A DNA stretch of 64,000 bases from CAYNQK01 sp964470375 (lineage in GTDB: Bacteria > Spirochaetota > Spirochaetia > Treponematales > JBGSOB01). A program made the position numbers and the translations under genes. The notes beneath the pieces are model-generated. The model saw only the letters and a program-made list of their open reading frames with translations. It did not search any database and was not told where the DNA came from. The stretch is from positions 1 through 64,000 of the forward strand of contig CAYYCP010000003.1 in NCBI GenBank assembly GCA_964470375.1. Direction: 5' to 3'. Shown piece after piece: positions 1 through 7,880 of this stretch; position 1 is the stretch's first letter; each line of letters opens with the position of its first letter.

Positions 1-170
1 ATCCTCTGTCCTTCGGCGAGCTGACCTCAGAGGACGCCCGGCTTTCGCTCGATTCGATACCGATCAACTAATTTTTGCGTTATCCAGCTTTGACCGGTGT
101 GTATCACCCTGGGGAGAATTGACGATTACGTTTATTAATGATTACATGCTACTAATACTATTTTAATGCC

Positions 171-530
171 TTAATGTAATGTGGTCAAAACATCCTTATT
201 TATTTCTCCTTTTTGTATATTTAAAATAAGCACAATAATAGTTATAAGGAAAGCGGATGATAAAAAGGAGATTAATGCGAAATCGAAATATAAGCTGACA
301 AGAAATTTTGCAGCTAAAATATTACTACCACCCCACAATACCCACTCAAAGAATAAATTAAGAATATTTTGTGGAAAGAAAAATATTGTAATCACCATTT
401 TGTAGAAAGAGTAGTATTTTTCATTGCCACTCATGCTAAAAAAGCGCAACCAACAAAAGAAAGATAATAAAGAATATATGAAAATACCAGTGATAATGGA
501 AGTTATTCGTCTTATGGTTATCTTTTTCAT
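171..530 (-). CDS. Small membrane protein, probable immunity protein of the displaced Rhs tip
   Basis: The 119-residue product has three hydrophobic stretches (about residues 8-30, 45-70 and 80-105) and very little polar sequence, so it is probably an inner-membrane protein. I recognise no family. Its start codon overlaps the stop of the upstream Rhs tip by 4 bases (ATGA arrangement), which implies translational coupling. That is the usual place for the immunity gene of a polymorphic toxin. The gene is strikingly AT-rich compared with the GC-rich chromosome, as expected for recently transferred toxin/immunity cargo. The immunity role is inferred only from position; the toxin it would neutralise is unknown. 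Bases 1-170 upstream of the window edge hold nothing I can assign. Confidence 0.55.
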   Translation of the reverse strand: MKKITIRRITSIITGIFIYSLLSFFCWLRFFSMSGNEKYYSFYKMVITIFFFPQNILNLFFEWVLWGGSNILAAKFLVSLYFDFALISFLSSAFLITIIVLILNIQKGEINKDVLTTLH

Positions 531-1295
531 TTACTACATCCAAATGCTTTCTCAGTATCTTTCTTTTTTGATTCATACGCTTCCCGAGCCTTTTTCACTT
601 CAGGACTCTCCTTACCCTTTGCTCGTTCTCCAATTTTCTCAATTTGCTCCCTAACCTTCTGCCACATTTTTTCGAGCACATTCTTTTCTTCACCTTGTTT
701 AGCAGCAGTATCTATTCTAGCCGCAGTATCAGCTATGTTTTTTGCTTCCAATACATTCATTTCATCCGTGATAGCTATTGCAAGTGTATTTGCGATATTC
801 TGATCCAGCCCAGGCGTTTCCTTCATGAGTTGATCCCTTATTGAGTTTTTCATTTTTTGATAATCCTCAGGAATATATATATATTTCCCAAATACTTTTT
901 CTCCATCTTTCTTTAACAATCCCGCTGGATCCGTGAAGTTCACCGGCTCGTTCCCGCAATAGGCATACCAATTCGCCCCGTCCTTGATGGGGTCCTTGGT
1001 CGTGAAGCGGCCTAGGCTCGGGGAGTATTCCAGGAAGCCGTAGTCGTAGCGGCCGGATTTCGTGTCGTTGTGTTTCCCGGTGTAGCCCACCGCGTTCAGG
1101 CGGGCGAAGGCGCCCTCGTAGAGGCTTCCGAAGGCGTCGTACTCATAGCGCTCGCTCACCTTGCCGTAGCGGTCGGTCAGCATCATCGTGGAACCAAGTA
1201 TATCACTGGTGTAGTATTCTGTGGTGGTCTTTGTGCCCCAGCTGTAGCGGGTGGGGTTGTAGTCCATCCGCTGGATCACCTGGCCTTGGGCGTAG
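527..1295 (-). pseudogene. Displaced Rhs core fragment with a second C-terminal toxin tip
   Basis: The first ~120 residues are the C-terminal end of an Rhs core, ending in the hallmark LGRF...DPAGL. They are nearly identical to the core of the larger Rhs gene at 2265-4850 but lack everything upstream, so this is an 'orphan' tip. It presumably is expressed only after recombination into the main gene. After DPAGL the sequence changes abruptly to an AT-rich, lysine/glutamate-rich, mostly helical domain of ~130 residues with one terminal Cys that I do not recognise. Identity with the main core stops at base 1295, and the frame simply runs on into non-Rhs DNA. The first in-frame ATG is at 1279, but no dedicated ribosome-binding site supports it. 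The downstream membrane protein overlaps its stop codon. A low-level independent product cannot be excluded. Confidence 0.75.
945..1295 (-). repeat. Duplicated Rhs core 3' segment, copy A
   Basis: These 351 bases match 2890-3240 in the same orientation at a constant offset of 1945, with only a few differences, mostly at the toxin-proximal edge (about 945-990). The homology ends sharply at 1295/3240. Such shared core ends are the known substrate for swapping Rhs toxin tips by homologous recombination. Confidence 0.92.
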
Positions 1296-1729
1296 GCGAA
1301 AGGAAAGCGCCTATGCTCTCCCGCACCTGAACGGATAATACTTTCTCATGCATAGGTGGATGGGGAAAACATGTCTCACTAGTACTCCTTATCGGGCGGT
1401 GACGGAAGGTCAAACGTCCGTAGTCGTTCGCCACGGTTACTCCCGTCATCTGCGGTCAACTTCTTGATCCGCACAGACACGCTTGCGGCATAATCGCTAC
1501 TTTTGCTTTCGTGCATACGCGGCTAACGCTCACTCCGTTCGCTATACTACGTTCCCCCTAACACTCCGCTTCGCTCCGTTATGCCTGCGGCTCGCTCCAT
1601 GGTCCTAACACTTCGTTAGGCCTTCGGCTCGCCGAAATACGTCTCCGGTCCATTCCGCTACCCCCACGCCTTTCCAAATAAACCAATCTTACGCACTTTT
1701 GTATGCTCTATTTCCTAATACCGCCACCG
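1296..1729. other. Gene-free spacer between two Rhs toxin modules
   Basis: I found no convincing gene here. The spacer separates the AHH/Imm11 module from the displaced tip. Its right half contains the short TAAC...GTTA palindromes listed separately; the left part (1296-1500) shows no recognisable transposase, terminator or promoter. It may be the scar of the cassette insertion that displaced the second tip. Confidence 0.6.
1520..1640. repeat. Cluster of short TAAC...GTTA palindromes, weakly attC-like
   Basis: Three related inverted repeats lie within 120 bases: AACG/CGTT at 1525-1539, TAAC/GTTA at 1559-1581, and a perfect CCTAAC-ACTTC-GTTAGG hairpin at 1604-1620. They are embedded in similar CTCCGCTTCGCTCC-like filler. 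The TAAC/GTTA ends recall the outer boxes of integron attC sites, and spirochaete chromosomal integrons are known in Treponema denticola. However, the full four-box attC layout is not present. They could equally be generic intergenic palindromes. Confidence 0.35.
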
Positions 1730-2293
1730 TTAAGCCAGTTCTGCTTTCTTTAGTGGTGTGAACTTCAATCCCTTGAATCCCCTTCGTTCAAATTCCTTCT
1801 TGACCCTTGATGAAAACACATAGCTCCTGGAAAAAGGCTCAATCAGAAAAATATCATCCTTCACCGCTACATCATCTCGCAAGAACGGCGAATATAAATG
1901 GCATGGTTCCCCATTGACAGTTGTGTATTTACTTGCTTCGAAATCGAGTATATCGTATTTCCGTAATGGGTTCAGAATATAATATCTGACCTCATTATAA
2001 TGACATTCTAGAAACTGCAAATTTGCGATTGATAATTCTTCAAAAAACGACTTGCATGCTTCACTACACATGAACATCCCTTGAAAGTCATAGATATCCG
2101 GTTTTTTATATTTATCCGTAGGATGCCCCGTGACTAATGTGAGACCAGGCCAGTTTTGAAAGGGTGTTCCAAGCTCGATAGCAAAAAAGATTTGCCACTC
2201 CTTTTCGTCGAATGCAAAAGTCATATATCTTTCTGCTATCCTAACCCAAAAGAAAACATTCTCACTATTTGCCACACTTGTACCCTCCATCAC
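1730..2293 (-). CDS. Imm11 (DUF1629)-like immunity protein
   Basis: The 187-residue product matches the DUF1629/Imm11 pattern in its second half: a hydrophobic strand, an LNPL...DILDFEAS segment, then IFLIEPFSRSYVFSS followed by the terminal RRGFKGLKFTPL block typical of that family. Imm11 proteins are immunity proteins of polymorphic toxin systems. The gene overlaps the 3' end of the AHH-tipped Rhs gene by 29 bases on the same strand, which fits neutralisation of that nuclease in the cytoplasm. Base composition is AT-rich like the toxin tip. The start at 2293 gives two consecutive Met codons; a later start is possible. The family call is from pattern recognition; the partner assignment is from position. 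Confidence 0.75.
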   Translation of the reverse strand: MMEGTSVANSENVFFWVRIAERYMTFAFDEKEWQIFFAIELGTPFQNWPGLTLVTGHPTDKYKKPDIYDFQGMFMCSEACKSFFEELSIANLQFLECHYNEVRYYILNPLRKYDILDFEASKYTTVNGEPCHLYSPFLRDDVAVKDDIFLIEPFSRSYVFSSRVKKEFERRGFKGLKFTPLKKAELA

Positions 2294-4850
2294 GAATCAA
2301 CTGCTCTTTCATATTCTTTAGCGCCTCGAGTACCTTATCTCTTCCATATTTGTTTGCATTTCGCAAAGTAGTATTCACCCAATCCATATACGCTTGGGAA
2401 TATGTTGTATAGTGTCCTTCTTTGAGCCATACACCATTCTCATGATGATTTATATCTATATTGTTAAGCTTCAATATCAAGCGCGCTTCTTCTGCTCCTG
2501 GATGATTCTTCGGTACAATATGGTGGGCAGCGTATCCCTTACCTGGGCTCTTCTGAGGATCCTCACCGTTGAACTCCAGATTCTCTCTCAGCAATTTAGA
2601 ATCCTGCGTATAGGGATAGAACACAGAAAGATCGAGAATATCTGTCAATTCCTTACCATAGAACATTGAACGTGTAATTTTCATTCCCCTAAATTCAACA
2701 TCGAATTCGAAATCCGCTTGTTCCTTATAGAAATATGGAATTGAAGAAATGACCTTGCCCTGGGCTGTATTGCCATGTGAATCCACGGTATTATAGCTTC
2801 CTTCATACAGCTTGGTTATCGGGTTGTAGTAGTATGTGATTTTCACTATGGTTTCATCATGTAACCCATTTGGATCGAGATGGTTGATAGGCTCGTTCCC
2901 GCAGTAGGCGTACCAGTTCGCGCCGTCCTTGATGGGGTCCTTGGTCGAAAAGCGGCCTAGGCTCGGGGAGTATTCCAGGAAGCCGTAGTCGTAGCGGCCG
3001 GATTTCGTGTCGTTGTGTTTCCCGGTGTAGCCCACCGCGTTCAGGCGGGCGAAGGCGCCCTCGTAGAGGCTTCCGAAGGCGTCGTACTCATAGCGCTCGC
3101 TCACCTTGCCGTAGCGGTCGGTCAGCATCATCGTGGAACCAAGTATATCACTGGTGTAGTATTCTGTGGTGGTCTTTGTGCCCCAGCTGTAGCGGGTGGG
3201 GTTGTAGTCCATCCGCTGGATCACCTGGCCTTGGGCGTAGATGTACTCGCTTTCGGGCTTGAAGTTGCCTTTCCAGTAGAAATGACCGCTTCTATTCCAG
3301 GGGTTTCCTCGGCTATAACCGTGATGGCCCCACTGGCCCCATCCGTACCAGGGCATATATGGCAAGCCGATATCGCCTGGATCGTAGTCCCAGTCGCGAG
3401 CCTCGGCAAGAATGTCCATCGAGAGGCCGTCATAAAGGTAGGTCGTGGCATTCTCCGTATCCCAGGCCCGGCCCCAGGCACCATGGCCTTTCTGCTGGGC
3501 CACGTATTCCGCCCGTTCCACGCGCCGGCCGAAGGGGTCGTACTCGTAGCGGACGCCGGCTTTCAGCTTCTCAAGCTTGGAGCCGTACCAGGTTCCGTAG
3601 AAGCCTTGCACCTTGGTGTAGGCGTCCACGGGGCGGTTCTCGTAGTCATAGGCTATGGTGGCTTGGACGCTGCCTATCGCTTCGATAACCATGTTGCCGT
3701 CAGCGTCGTACTGGTAGCTTCGTTTTCCCGCGCTGAGCATGCGGTTCTCCGAATCATAGGCGTATTCTATCCTTCCCCAGCCGTTGGTTTTGGCGCTACG
3801 GTTGTTGCGACTGTCGTATTCGAATGTCTCAACCCACTGATATGGATTTGTTTCTATGGAAGTGTTCCGGCCGTTGGCGCGGATGGCGGCGGCCTTGATG
3901 GCGGTGATCTCCTCTGCTGTGGGGTTCAGGGGCACGAGGAAGCGCGCGATGTCCACCCCTTTGTCCAAGATCCATCTACTGCCGGAACCGGGCTTCAGCA
4001 TAGTGGCCTCACGGATGACCGCGTCCTGCTCGTCGAGCTGCGCGCCGATTTCGCCAAGGAAAGCCTGCGCGTCGAAGCCGGGGATGTCGACATCGGGCAA
4101 TAGGGCGAGATCCGCGCCTGATTCTGCGGTCCCCCACGCTCCGTGGAAGGATTTCGCGCTCGGTCCATCCTCGGTCATCTCGTAAGATGGATACAAACCG
4201 TAATGAAGGCGCTCCCCAAAATCGGCGGCGGGTTTTCCGCTCTTGAAGGGATAGAAGACGGTCGAGAGGCGCCCTTCGGCATCGTAGCGGTAGGCGGTGA
4301 TCTGACCCTTCTCGTCGACCGTATAGATGCGCTTGCCTGATGCATCGTAGACGTAGGCTTCGCTGGAGAGCTTCTTTTCCTGGTAGCCGGGGCCGCCCTC
4401 AGTCTTCACCTTCGCCAAGCGTCCGGCCGGATCGTAGCTGCGCAGAGTCCTTATACCGTTCGGCTGGCTGCGCGATATTTCCCGCAGGAGCTCGTCATAC
4501 GCGAAGCTCGTCAAGCCGCCCTCGGGATCGGTGACCGTCAGCAGTTCTCCGGCCTTACCATAGGCATAACGTGTCTTTTTTGCGCCATTCTGCCAGCTCA
4601 GCATGGTCCGGGCGCCTTCGGGATCGTAGACATAATCGATTTCTTCTCCGAGGTCGAAATCGCGCGCCGTCGCCAGCCGGCCCAGAGCGTCATAAGTGAA
4701 CTGGTATTTTCGGGCGGCGTTCTCTGCTCCGGTAAGATTGCCCATGGCGTCGTAGGCGAATGACTTCGAGCTTCCGTCAGGGTACAGAGAATGATGCTTA
4801 CCGACCAGAAGAAGAATGTTTCTTTCTTCTATATCGCATAGGGCAAACAC
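2265..4850 (-). CDS. Rhs-repeat protein with C-terminal AHH nuclease tip, 5'-truncated
   Basis: The 861-residue product consists of YD/Rhs repeats (for example DAMGNLTG, YDALGRLATARD, YDAEGRLSTVFYP, YDYENRPVDAY), an RHS core ending LGRF...LDPNGL at about residue 670, and a ~195-residue AT-rich tip. The tip contains AAHHIVP about 85 residues from the end, the signature of the AHH family of HNH/Endo VII nucleases, which cut nucleic acid in a target cell. Full-length Rhs toxins normally exceed 1200 residues and begin with a secretion or PAAR-type region. Here the first repeat follows a short unrelated leader (about residues 1-18), so the 5' part appears deleted and the protein may no longer be exported. 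No VgrG or secretion gene is nearby. It overlaps the Imm11-like gene. Confidence 0.85.
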   Translation of the reverse strand: MFALCDIEERNILLLVGKHHSLYPDGSSKSFAYDAMGNLTGAENAARKYQFTYDALGRLATARDFDLGEEIDYVYDPEGARTMLSWQNGAKKTRYAYGKAGELLTVTDPEGGLTSFAYDELLREISRSQPNGIRTLRSYDPAGRLAKVKTEGGPGYQEKKLSSEAYVYDASGKRIYTVDEKGQITAYRYDAEGRLSTVFYPFKSGKPAADFGERLHYGLYPSYEMTEDGPSAKSFHGAWGTAESGADLALLPDVDIPGFDAQAFLGEIGAQLDEQDAVIREATMLKPGSGSRWILDKGVDIARFLVPLNPTAEEITAIKAAAIRANGRNTSIETNPYQWVETFEYDSRNNRSAKTNGWGRIEYAYDSENRMLSAGKRSYQYDADGNMVIEAIGSVQATIAYDYENRPVDAYTKVQGFYGTWYGSKLEKLKAGVRYEYDPFGRRVERAEYVAQQKGHGAWGRAWDTENATTYLYDGLSMDILAEARDWDYDPGDIGLPYMPWYGWGQWGHHGYSRGNPWNRSGHFYWKGNFKPESEYIYAQGQVIQRMDYNPTRYSWGTKTTTEYYTSDILGSTMMLTDRYGKVSERYEYDAFGSLYEGAFARLNAVGYTGKHNDTKSGRYDYGFLEYSPSLGRFSTKDPIKDGANWYAYCGNEPINHLDPNGLHDETIVKITYYYNPITKLYEGSYNTVDSHGNTAQGKVISSIPYFYKEQADFEFDVEFRGMKITRSMFYGKELTDILDLSVFYPYTQDSKLLRENLEFNGEDPQKSPGKGYAAHHIVPKNHPGAEEARLILKLNNIDINHHENGVWLKEGHYTTYSQAYMDWVNTTLRNANKYGRDKVLEALKNMKEQLIRDGGYKCGK
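2890..3240 (-). repeat. Duplicated Rhs core 3' segment, copy B
   Basis: This copy lies inside the main Rhs gene and pairs with 945-1295. Right of 3240 the main gene continues with core sequence, while copy A diverges, so copy B is the parental context and copy A the displaced one. Confidence 0.92.
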
Positions 4851-5410
4851 TCCGGTAATGGGAGATATCTCTTCTTTTCAGGCATTTTATACGAACAGTG
4901 GATCTTGGTCAAATTTCTATTTACAGCGTCACGGCGTAATAAAGCGCTGCGTATATTACTCTATGCAGCCATAAGGAGTGGAATGTACTTGTATTGATAG
5001 TGTTCATTAGTCCACCACATACTTGCCTCATGGGTAAATTGATTCGCCCAGGTCCGGCGCCGCGCCATGAACATACCCGACCTTAGCCCGCTTTCCTCTG
5101 CCTCCTCAGTGCCTGTATGCCCCTACTCGGCTGGCAGGCGGGCGCTAAGGCTGGGAAGCTCGTCCCCATGAAGCCGAATGCCTTTCAGGTCTTCAGCGCC
5201 TTCGCCATGGAGCCGAAAACTATGCGTCCCTGTCAAGGAATTACAGCAAGGTCTCAATCCCTTCAGCCTCTTATCCCAGGATTGGGGCGATGCCGGCTTC
5301 ATCGAGGAGGACTTCAGGCTGATGCGGGAGCTGGTCTTCAACTGCGTGTGAAGGCCGAGCGCCTGAGCTTCATCCCTGTGAACGAGGCTTACAAAGTGGA
5401 CGCGACGAAT
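4851..5410. other. Gap with a possible decayed reading frame
   Basis: No intact gene is supported. A plus-strand frame around 5230-5350 reads like real protein (NPFSLLSQDWGDAGF, then EEDFRLMRELVFNCV) but is closed by a TGA. Fragments in another plus frame (ENYASLSRNYSK) precede it, as if a gene had decayed by frameshifts. The longer plus-strand frame through 5117-5716 overlaps the well-supported minus-strand gene and looks like its shadow. Confidence 0.35.
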
Positions 5411-5905
5411 CTATCCGAGCACCTTGATCTCGAAGACGCAGCGATCAGAGCCGCGGAACACGGCTTCCTTGATGGATACCTCAACGGGCTTGCCCAGGAT
5501 TGTCTCGTAGGTCCGGGCCTGCCAGCCCTTGGAGCACTCGCAGAAGTATCCGCCTACGCTCACGCCCTTCATGAGGGGGCACTCGCAGGGTCTCTTGGGA
5601 GTCACCACAGTAATGGTCTTCCCATCGTCGGACATGGATATTTCCTCGCCCATGGTGGCCTTCATAGAGGCGAAGAAACCCACTGGGTCGCCGATATGCC
5701 TCTCAGCCCATTGTAAAGAGGCGGAACAATGCCTGCCCATGGCCTGGAAAATTTCATTCCGCTTGTCCTCATCCAAGAAGGGGACGGCGGATTCCATGAA
5801 CATGCGGAAGAGCGTCCGCGCGTGTTCATGGCGCCACGTCAAGCGCCTATTGAGGTCTTTCAGCTCCTCGTTTTCTTTTTTCAGCGCCTCGATCTCGGCA
5901 TCCAT
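5411..5905 (-). CDS. Cys-rich V4R/DUF6144-like putative sensor protein with coiled-coil start
   Basis: Starting at the ATG at 5905, which has a good GGGAGG ribosome-binding site, the product has 164 residues. It begins with a short coiled coil (DAEIEALKKENEELKDLNRR), continues with a helical region, and ends with a domain containing CECPL...GYFCECSKGWQ...F/VLG-type spacing and a C-terminal RGSDRCVFEIKV strand. That layout resembles V4R-like or DUF6144 domains, which bind small hydrophobic ligands or metals, but I cannot fix the family. The same C-terminal pattern recurs in the gene at 29065-30063. The gene stands alone. A longer start at 5962 is possible but has no ribosome-binding site. Confidence 0.65.
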   Translation of the reverse strand: MDAEIEALKKENEELKDLNRRLTWRHEHARTLFRMFMESAVPFLDEDKRNEIFQAMGRHCSASLQWAERHIGDPVGFFASMKATMGEEISMSDDGKTITVVTPKRPCECPLMKGVSVGGYFCECSKGWQARTYETILGKPVEVSIKEAVFRGSDRCVFEIKVLG

Positions 5906-6301
5906 GGCATCCTCCCTCAAGGTGATACTGCCGATTCTAGCCCAGGGCAGGTCCCAGGGCAATCGGAGTTTCAGCGGATGAAGAAGGCGGGATTCCGCTT
6001 AGTGATTCCTCCCTTCCTGTATTGACAAGAATCGACTCAACGAGTATTTTCCCTTATCTTTTCCCGAGGAGGCGCGTTATGTCGGCGATCGGCTCATCTT
6101 TACTTATCATTAGCGCCGTGATCCGGGAGAAGGCTCCTTTCTAATAGTCTCTTCCCATCACTAATCACAACCTCTTGAAGGTCAGGCCTCATCCTAGCCT
6201 TTCCCCTCACGGCGATTTTCCCTACGGCAAAGCCCTTTCCAATCCGCTTGTGCGGATCATGGGGAGGAGTACGTCCTTATACGCTGAATGAGGGATAACG
6301 C
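5906..6301. other. Intergenic region upstream of the RbfA-like/RtcB operon
   Basis: This 396-base stretch between two divergent genes must hold both promoters. A TATACG -10-like box at 6278-6283 lies about 20 bases before the RbfA-like start, without a convincing -35. The 6-4-6 palindrome at 6242-6257 is listed separately. I see no further genes or RNA structures. Confidence 0.4.
6242..6257. promoter_or_regulatory. Perfect palindrome ATCCGC-TTGT-GCGGAT, possible operator
   Basis: A perfect 6-4-6 inverted repeat lies 45 bases before the RbfA-like start and about 20 bases upstream of a TATACG box, where an activator or repressor of the RNA-repair operon could bind. It has no T-tract, so it is not an obvious terminator. 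Which protein binds it is unknown. Confidence 0.4.
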
Positions 6302-6745
6302 ATGAAACCATCGTCGAAAGGCGAAGCGAGGCAGGATAGAGGTAACCGGAAATCCGAAGGGCGCGAAGGCTGCGACGGATTCGACCCGCGTTACGATGAT
6401 CTGATAAGAAGGTCCGAGGACAGGAGGAACAAACCCGACTACGCATCACTTAGGTTATGCGCTCGCATCAGGGAAACAATTTTACTCGATGAACACCTGA
6501 GCGAATTCCTGGAATCTGATTTATTCCAGCTGGAGAGCGTCTCATATTCAGGCCGCGGCGAGACATATACAGTTGTGTTCGCGAACACAGAATCGGCATC
6601 GCAAGCTGAAGCGCGCGAATTCATCGAGTTTCTGGAGCGACGAAAGGGAGCCCTGCGCCACGAGATCGCGGCATCGGTGAACAGGAAGCGCGCCCCGGAC
6701 CTTCAGTTCATGGTTCTTCCACCGGGAGCGCATCATGAGGACTGA
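6302..6745 (+). CDS. RbfA-like protein coupled to an RtcB ligase
   Basis: After a ~40-residue charged, probably disordered start, the 147-residue product resembles ribosome-binding factor A. A helix (YASLRLCARIRETILLDEHL) is followed by strands (FQLESVSYSGR...YTVVFAN), then a long helix (EAREFIEFLERRKGALRHEI) and the terminal NRKRAPDLQFMVLP strand corresponding to RbfA's VPEL.F. RbfA binds 16S rRNA near the decoding centre during 30S maturation. This gene overlaps the RtcB-family ligase by 11 bases, so the two are probably translated together; housekeeping rbfA instead sits near infB and truB. Elsewhere a different ribosome-directed protein, PrfH, occupies this position beside RtcB, and no GGQ motif of PrfH is present here. 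A role in directing rRNA repair is inference. The start has a GAGGG ribosome-binding site. Confidence 0.65.
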   Translation: MKPSSKGEARQDRGNRKSEGREGCDGFDPRYDDLIRRSEDRRNKPDYASLRLCARIRETILLDEHLSEFLESDLFQLESVSYSGRGETYTVVFANTESASQAEAREFIEFLERRKGALRHEIAASVNRKRAPDLQFMVLPPGAHHED

Positions 6746-7880
6746 TGGAGTCCCCGTGAAGGCATGGTGCGCTCCTCGGGAAATAAGGGCCATCGAACGC
6801 GAGCTCGGCATCATTTCCGCCCAAGCAGGGGTGCGCGCGGTGGCGGTCATGGCTGACGCGCACCCCGGCCTCCGGGTTCCGAACGGTATCGTTGTAGCCT
6901 CGGAAGGAGTCCTCTATCCCGAACTCATCGGAGCGGACATAGGTTGCGGCTATGCTACAGCCAGGTTTACCCCGCTGAAACGTAGACCCACCAGTGAGGC
7001 GCTCGAGGCTGCGCTCGCCGTAATCAAGACTGTCATCCCGAGCATCCTAAGGCCACAGTCTCTTCCCAGCCAGGAATGCACGAGCGAAAGCGGGGCGACC
7101 TCCCTCAGCGCGGGGACATTGGCCTCAGAAGCACGGCGGAACGGCCGGCTCCAAAGCGGGACACTCGGTCGTGGCAACCATTTTATAGAGCTGGACTTGG
7201 ACGAGGCGGGCCGAGCGTGGATCGTGGTCCATTCGGGGTCACGGGGCATGGGGCAGGCAATCTTCAGGCACCATGCCGGGGTCAGCGCCGCCTCGAACGG
7301 GGCGAAAAGGGGATTGATTTCATTCGACGCAGAAAGCCCACCCGGAAAGGCCTTTTGGTCCGATATGGAATGGGCCCTCCGCTACGCCCGCGAGAACCGT
7401 CGGGCCATCCTCGAGCGCGCCTCTGAGGCGATAGAGACCATCCTAGGCGCGACGATCGAACCAGAGAGCCTGATCGATTGCCCCCATAATTTTGCGCGTA
7501 AGGAGATATACGATGGTCGGGAATGTATCGTGCACCGTAAAAGCGCCAATTCGGCGTTAGGTCGCGAGGCCGGCGTCATATGCGGCGACATGGCTTCCGG
7601 AGCACGGATCGTACGCGGCCTCGGCTCCCCAGAGGCCCTCAGGTCGTCTTCGCACGGAGCCGGGAGAGCTATGTCGAGAACCGAGGCCTTTTCACGAATA
7701 TCGAAGCCTGATTTTCTGGGAATCATGCGAGGTATCGTATTCGATTACAGGCATGAAAGGTTATTGAGGGACGAAGCCCCACAGGCCTACCGCGATTTAG
7801 ATAAGGTCATGCGCGTTCAACGAGATCTTGTCTCCACGGTCGAACGGCTGAAGCCGATTATGAATGACAAGCGTCCTTAG
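6735..7880 (+). CDS. RtcB-family RNA ligase
   Basis: RtcB ligases join RNA ends carrying 2',3'-cyclic or 3'-phosphate and 5'-OH, using GTP and Mn2+. The 381-residue product keeps the expected metal and nucleotide residues: MADAHPG (Asp41, His43), GADIGCG (Asp68, Cys71), GRGNHF (Asn148, His149), VVHSGSRG (His166), CPHNFA (His251), and SSSHGAGRAMSR, whose His307 corresponds to the guanylylated histidine. The length and the style of the first motifs are closer to the shorter RtcB group coupled to PrfH than to housekeeping RtcB (about 400-480 residues). It is the second gene of a two-gene operon with the RbfA-like protein. No archease, RtcA or sigma-54 RtcR regulator is nearby. The substrate is likely broken rRNA or tRNA, but this is not shown by the sequence. 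Confidence 0.9.
   Translation: MRTDGVPVKAWCAPREIRAIERELGIISAQAGVRAVAVMADAHPGLRVPNGIVVASEGVLYPELIGADIGCGYATARFTPLKRRPTSEALEAALAVIKTVIPSILRPQSLPSQECTSESGATSLSAGTLASEARRNGRLQSGTLGRGNHFIELDLDEAGRAWIVVHSGSRGMGQAIFRHHAGVSAASNGAKRGLISFDAESPPGKAFWSDMEWALRYARENRRAILERASEAIETILGATIEPESLIDCPHNFARKEIYDGRECIVHRKSANSALGREAGVICGDMASGARIVRGLGSPEALRSSSHGAGRAMSRTEAFSRISKPDFLGIMRGIVFDYRHERLLRDEAPQAYRDLDKVMRVQRDLVSTVERLKPIMNDKRP

Noticed and set aside
1520..1640. CRISPR array
   Set aside because: The repeats differ in length and spacing and are only three; no cas gene is present.
1296..1729. Insertion sequence or transposase remnant between the toxin modules
   Set aside because: No transposase frame, no terminal inverted repeats bounding the segment, and no target duplication could be seen.
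3015..4103. Long plus-strand frame opposite the Rhs gene
   Set aside because: Antisense to a clear Rhs protein, and the same frame opening recurs opposite the duplicated core at 1070, as expected for a mirror of the repeat.
6302..6745. Assignment of the gene before RtcB as PrfH (release factor H)
   Set aside because: No GGQ motif, too short, and the strand/helix order fits RbfA instead.
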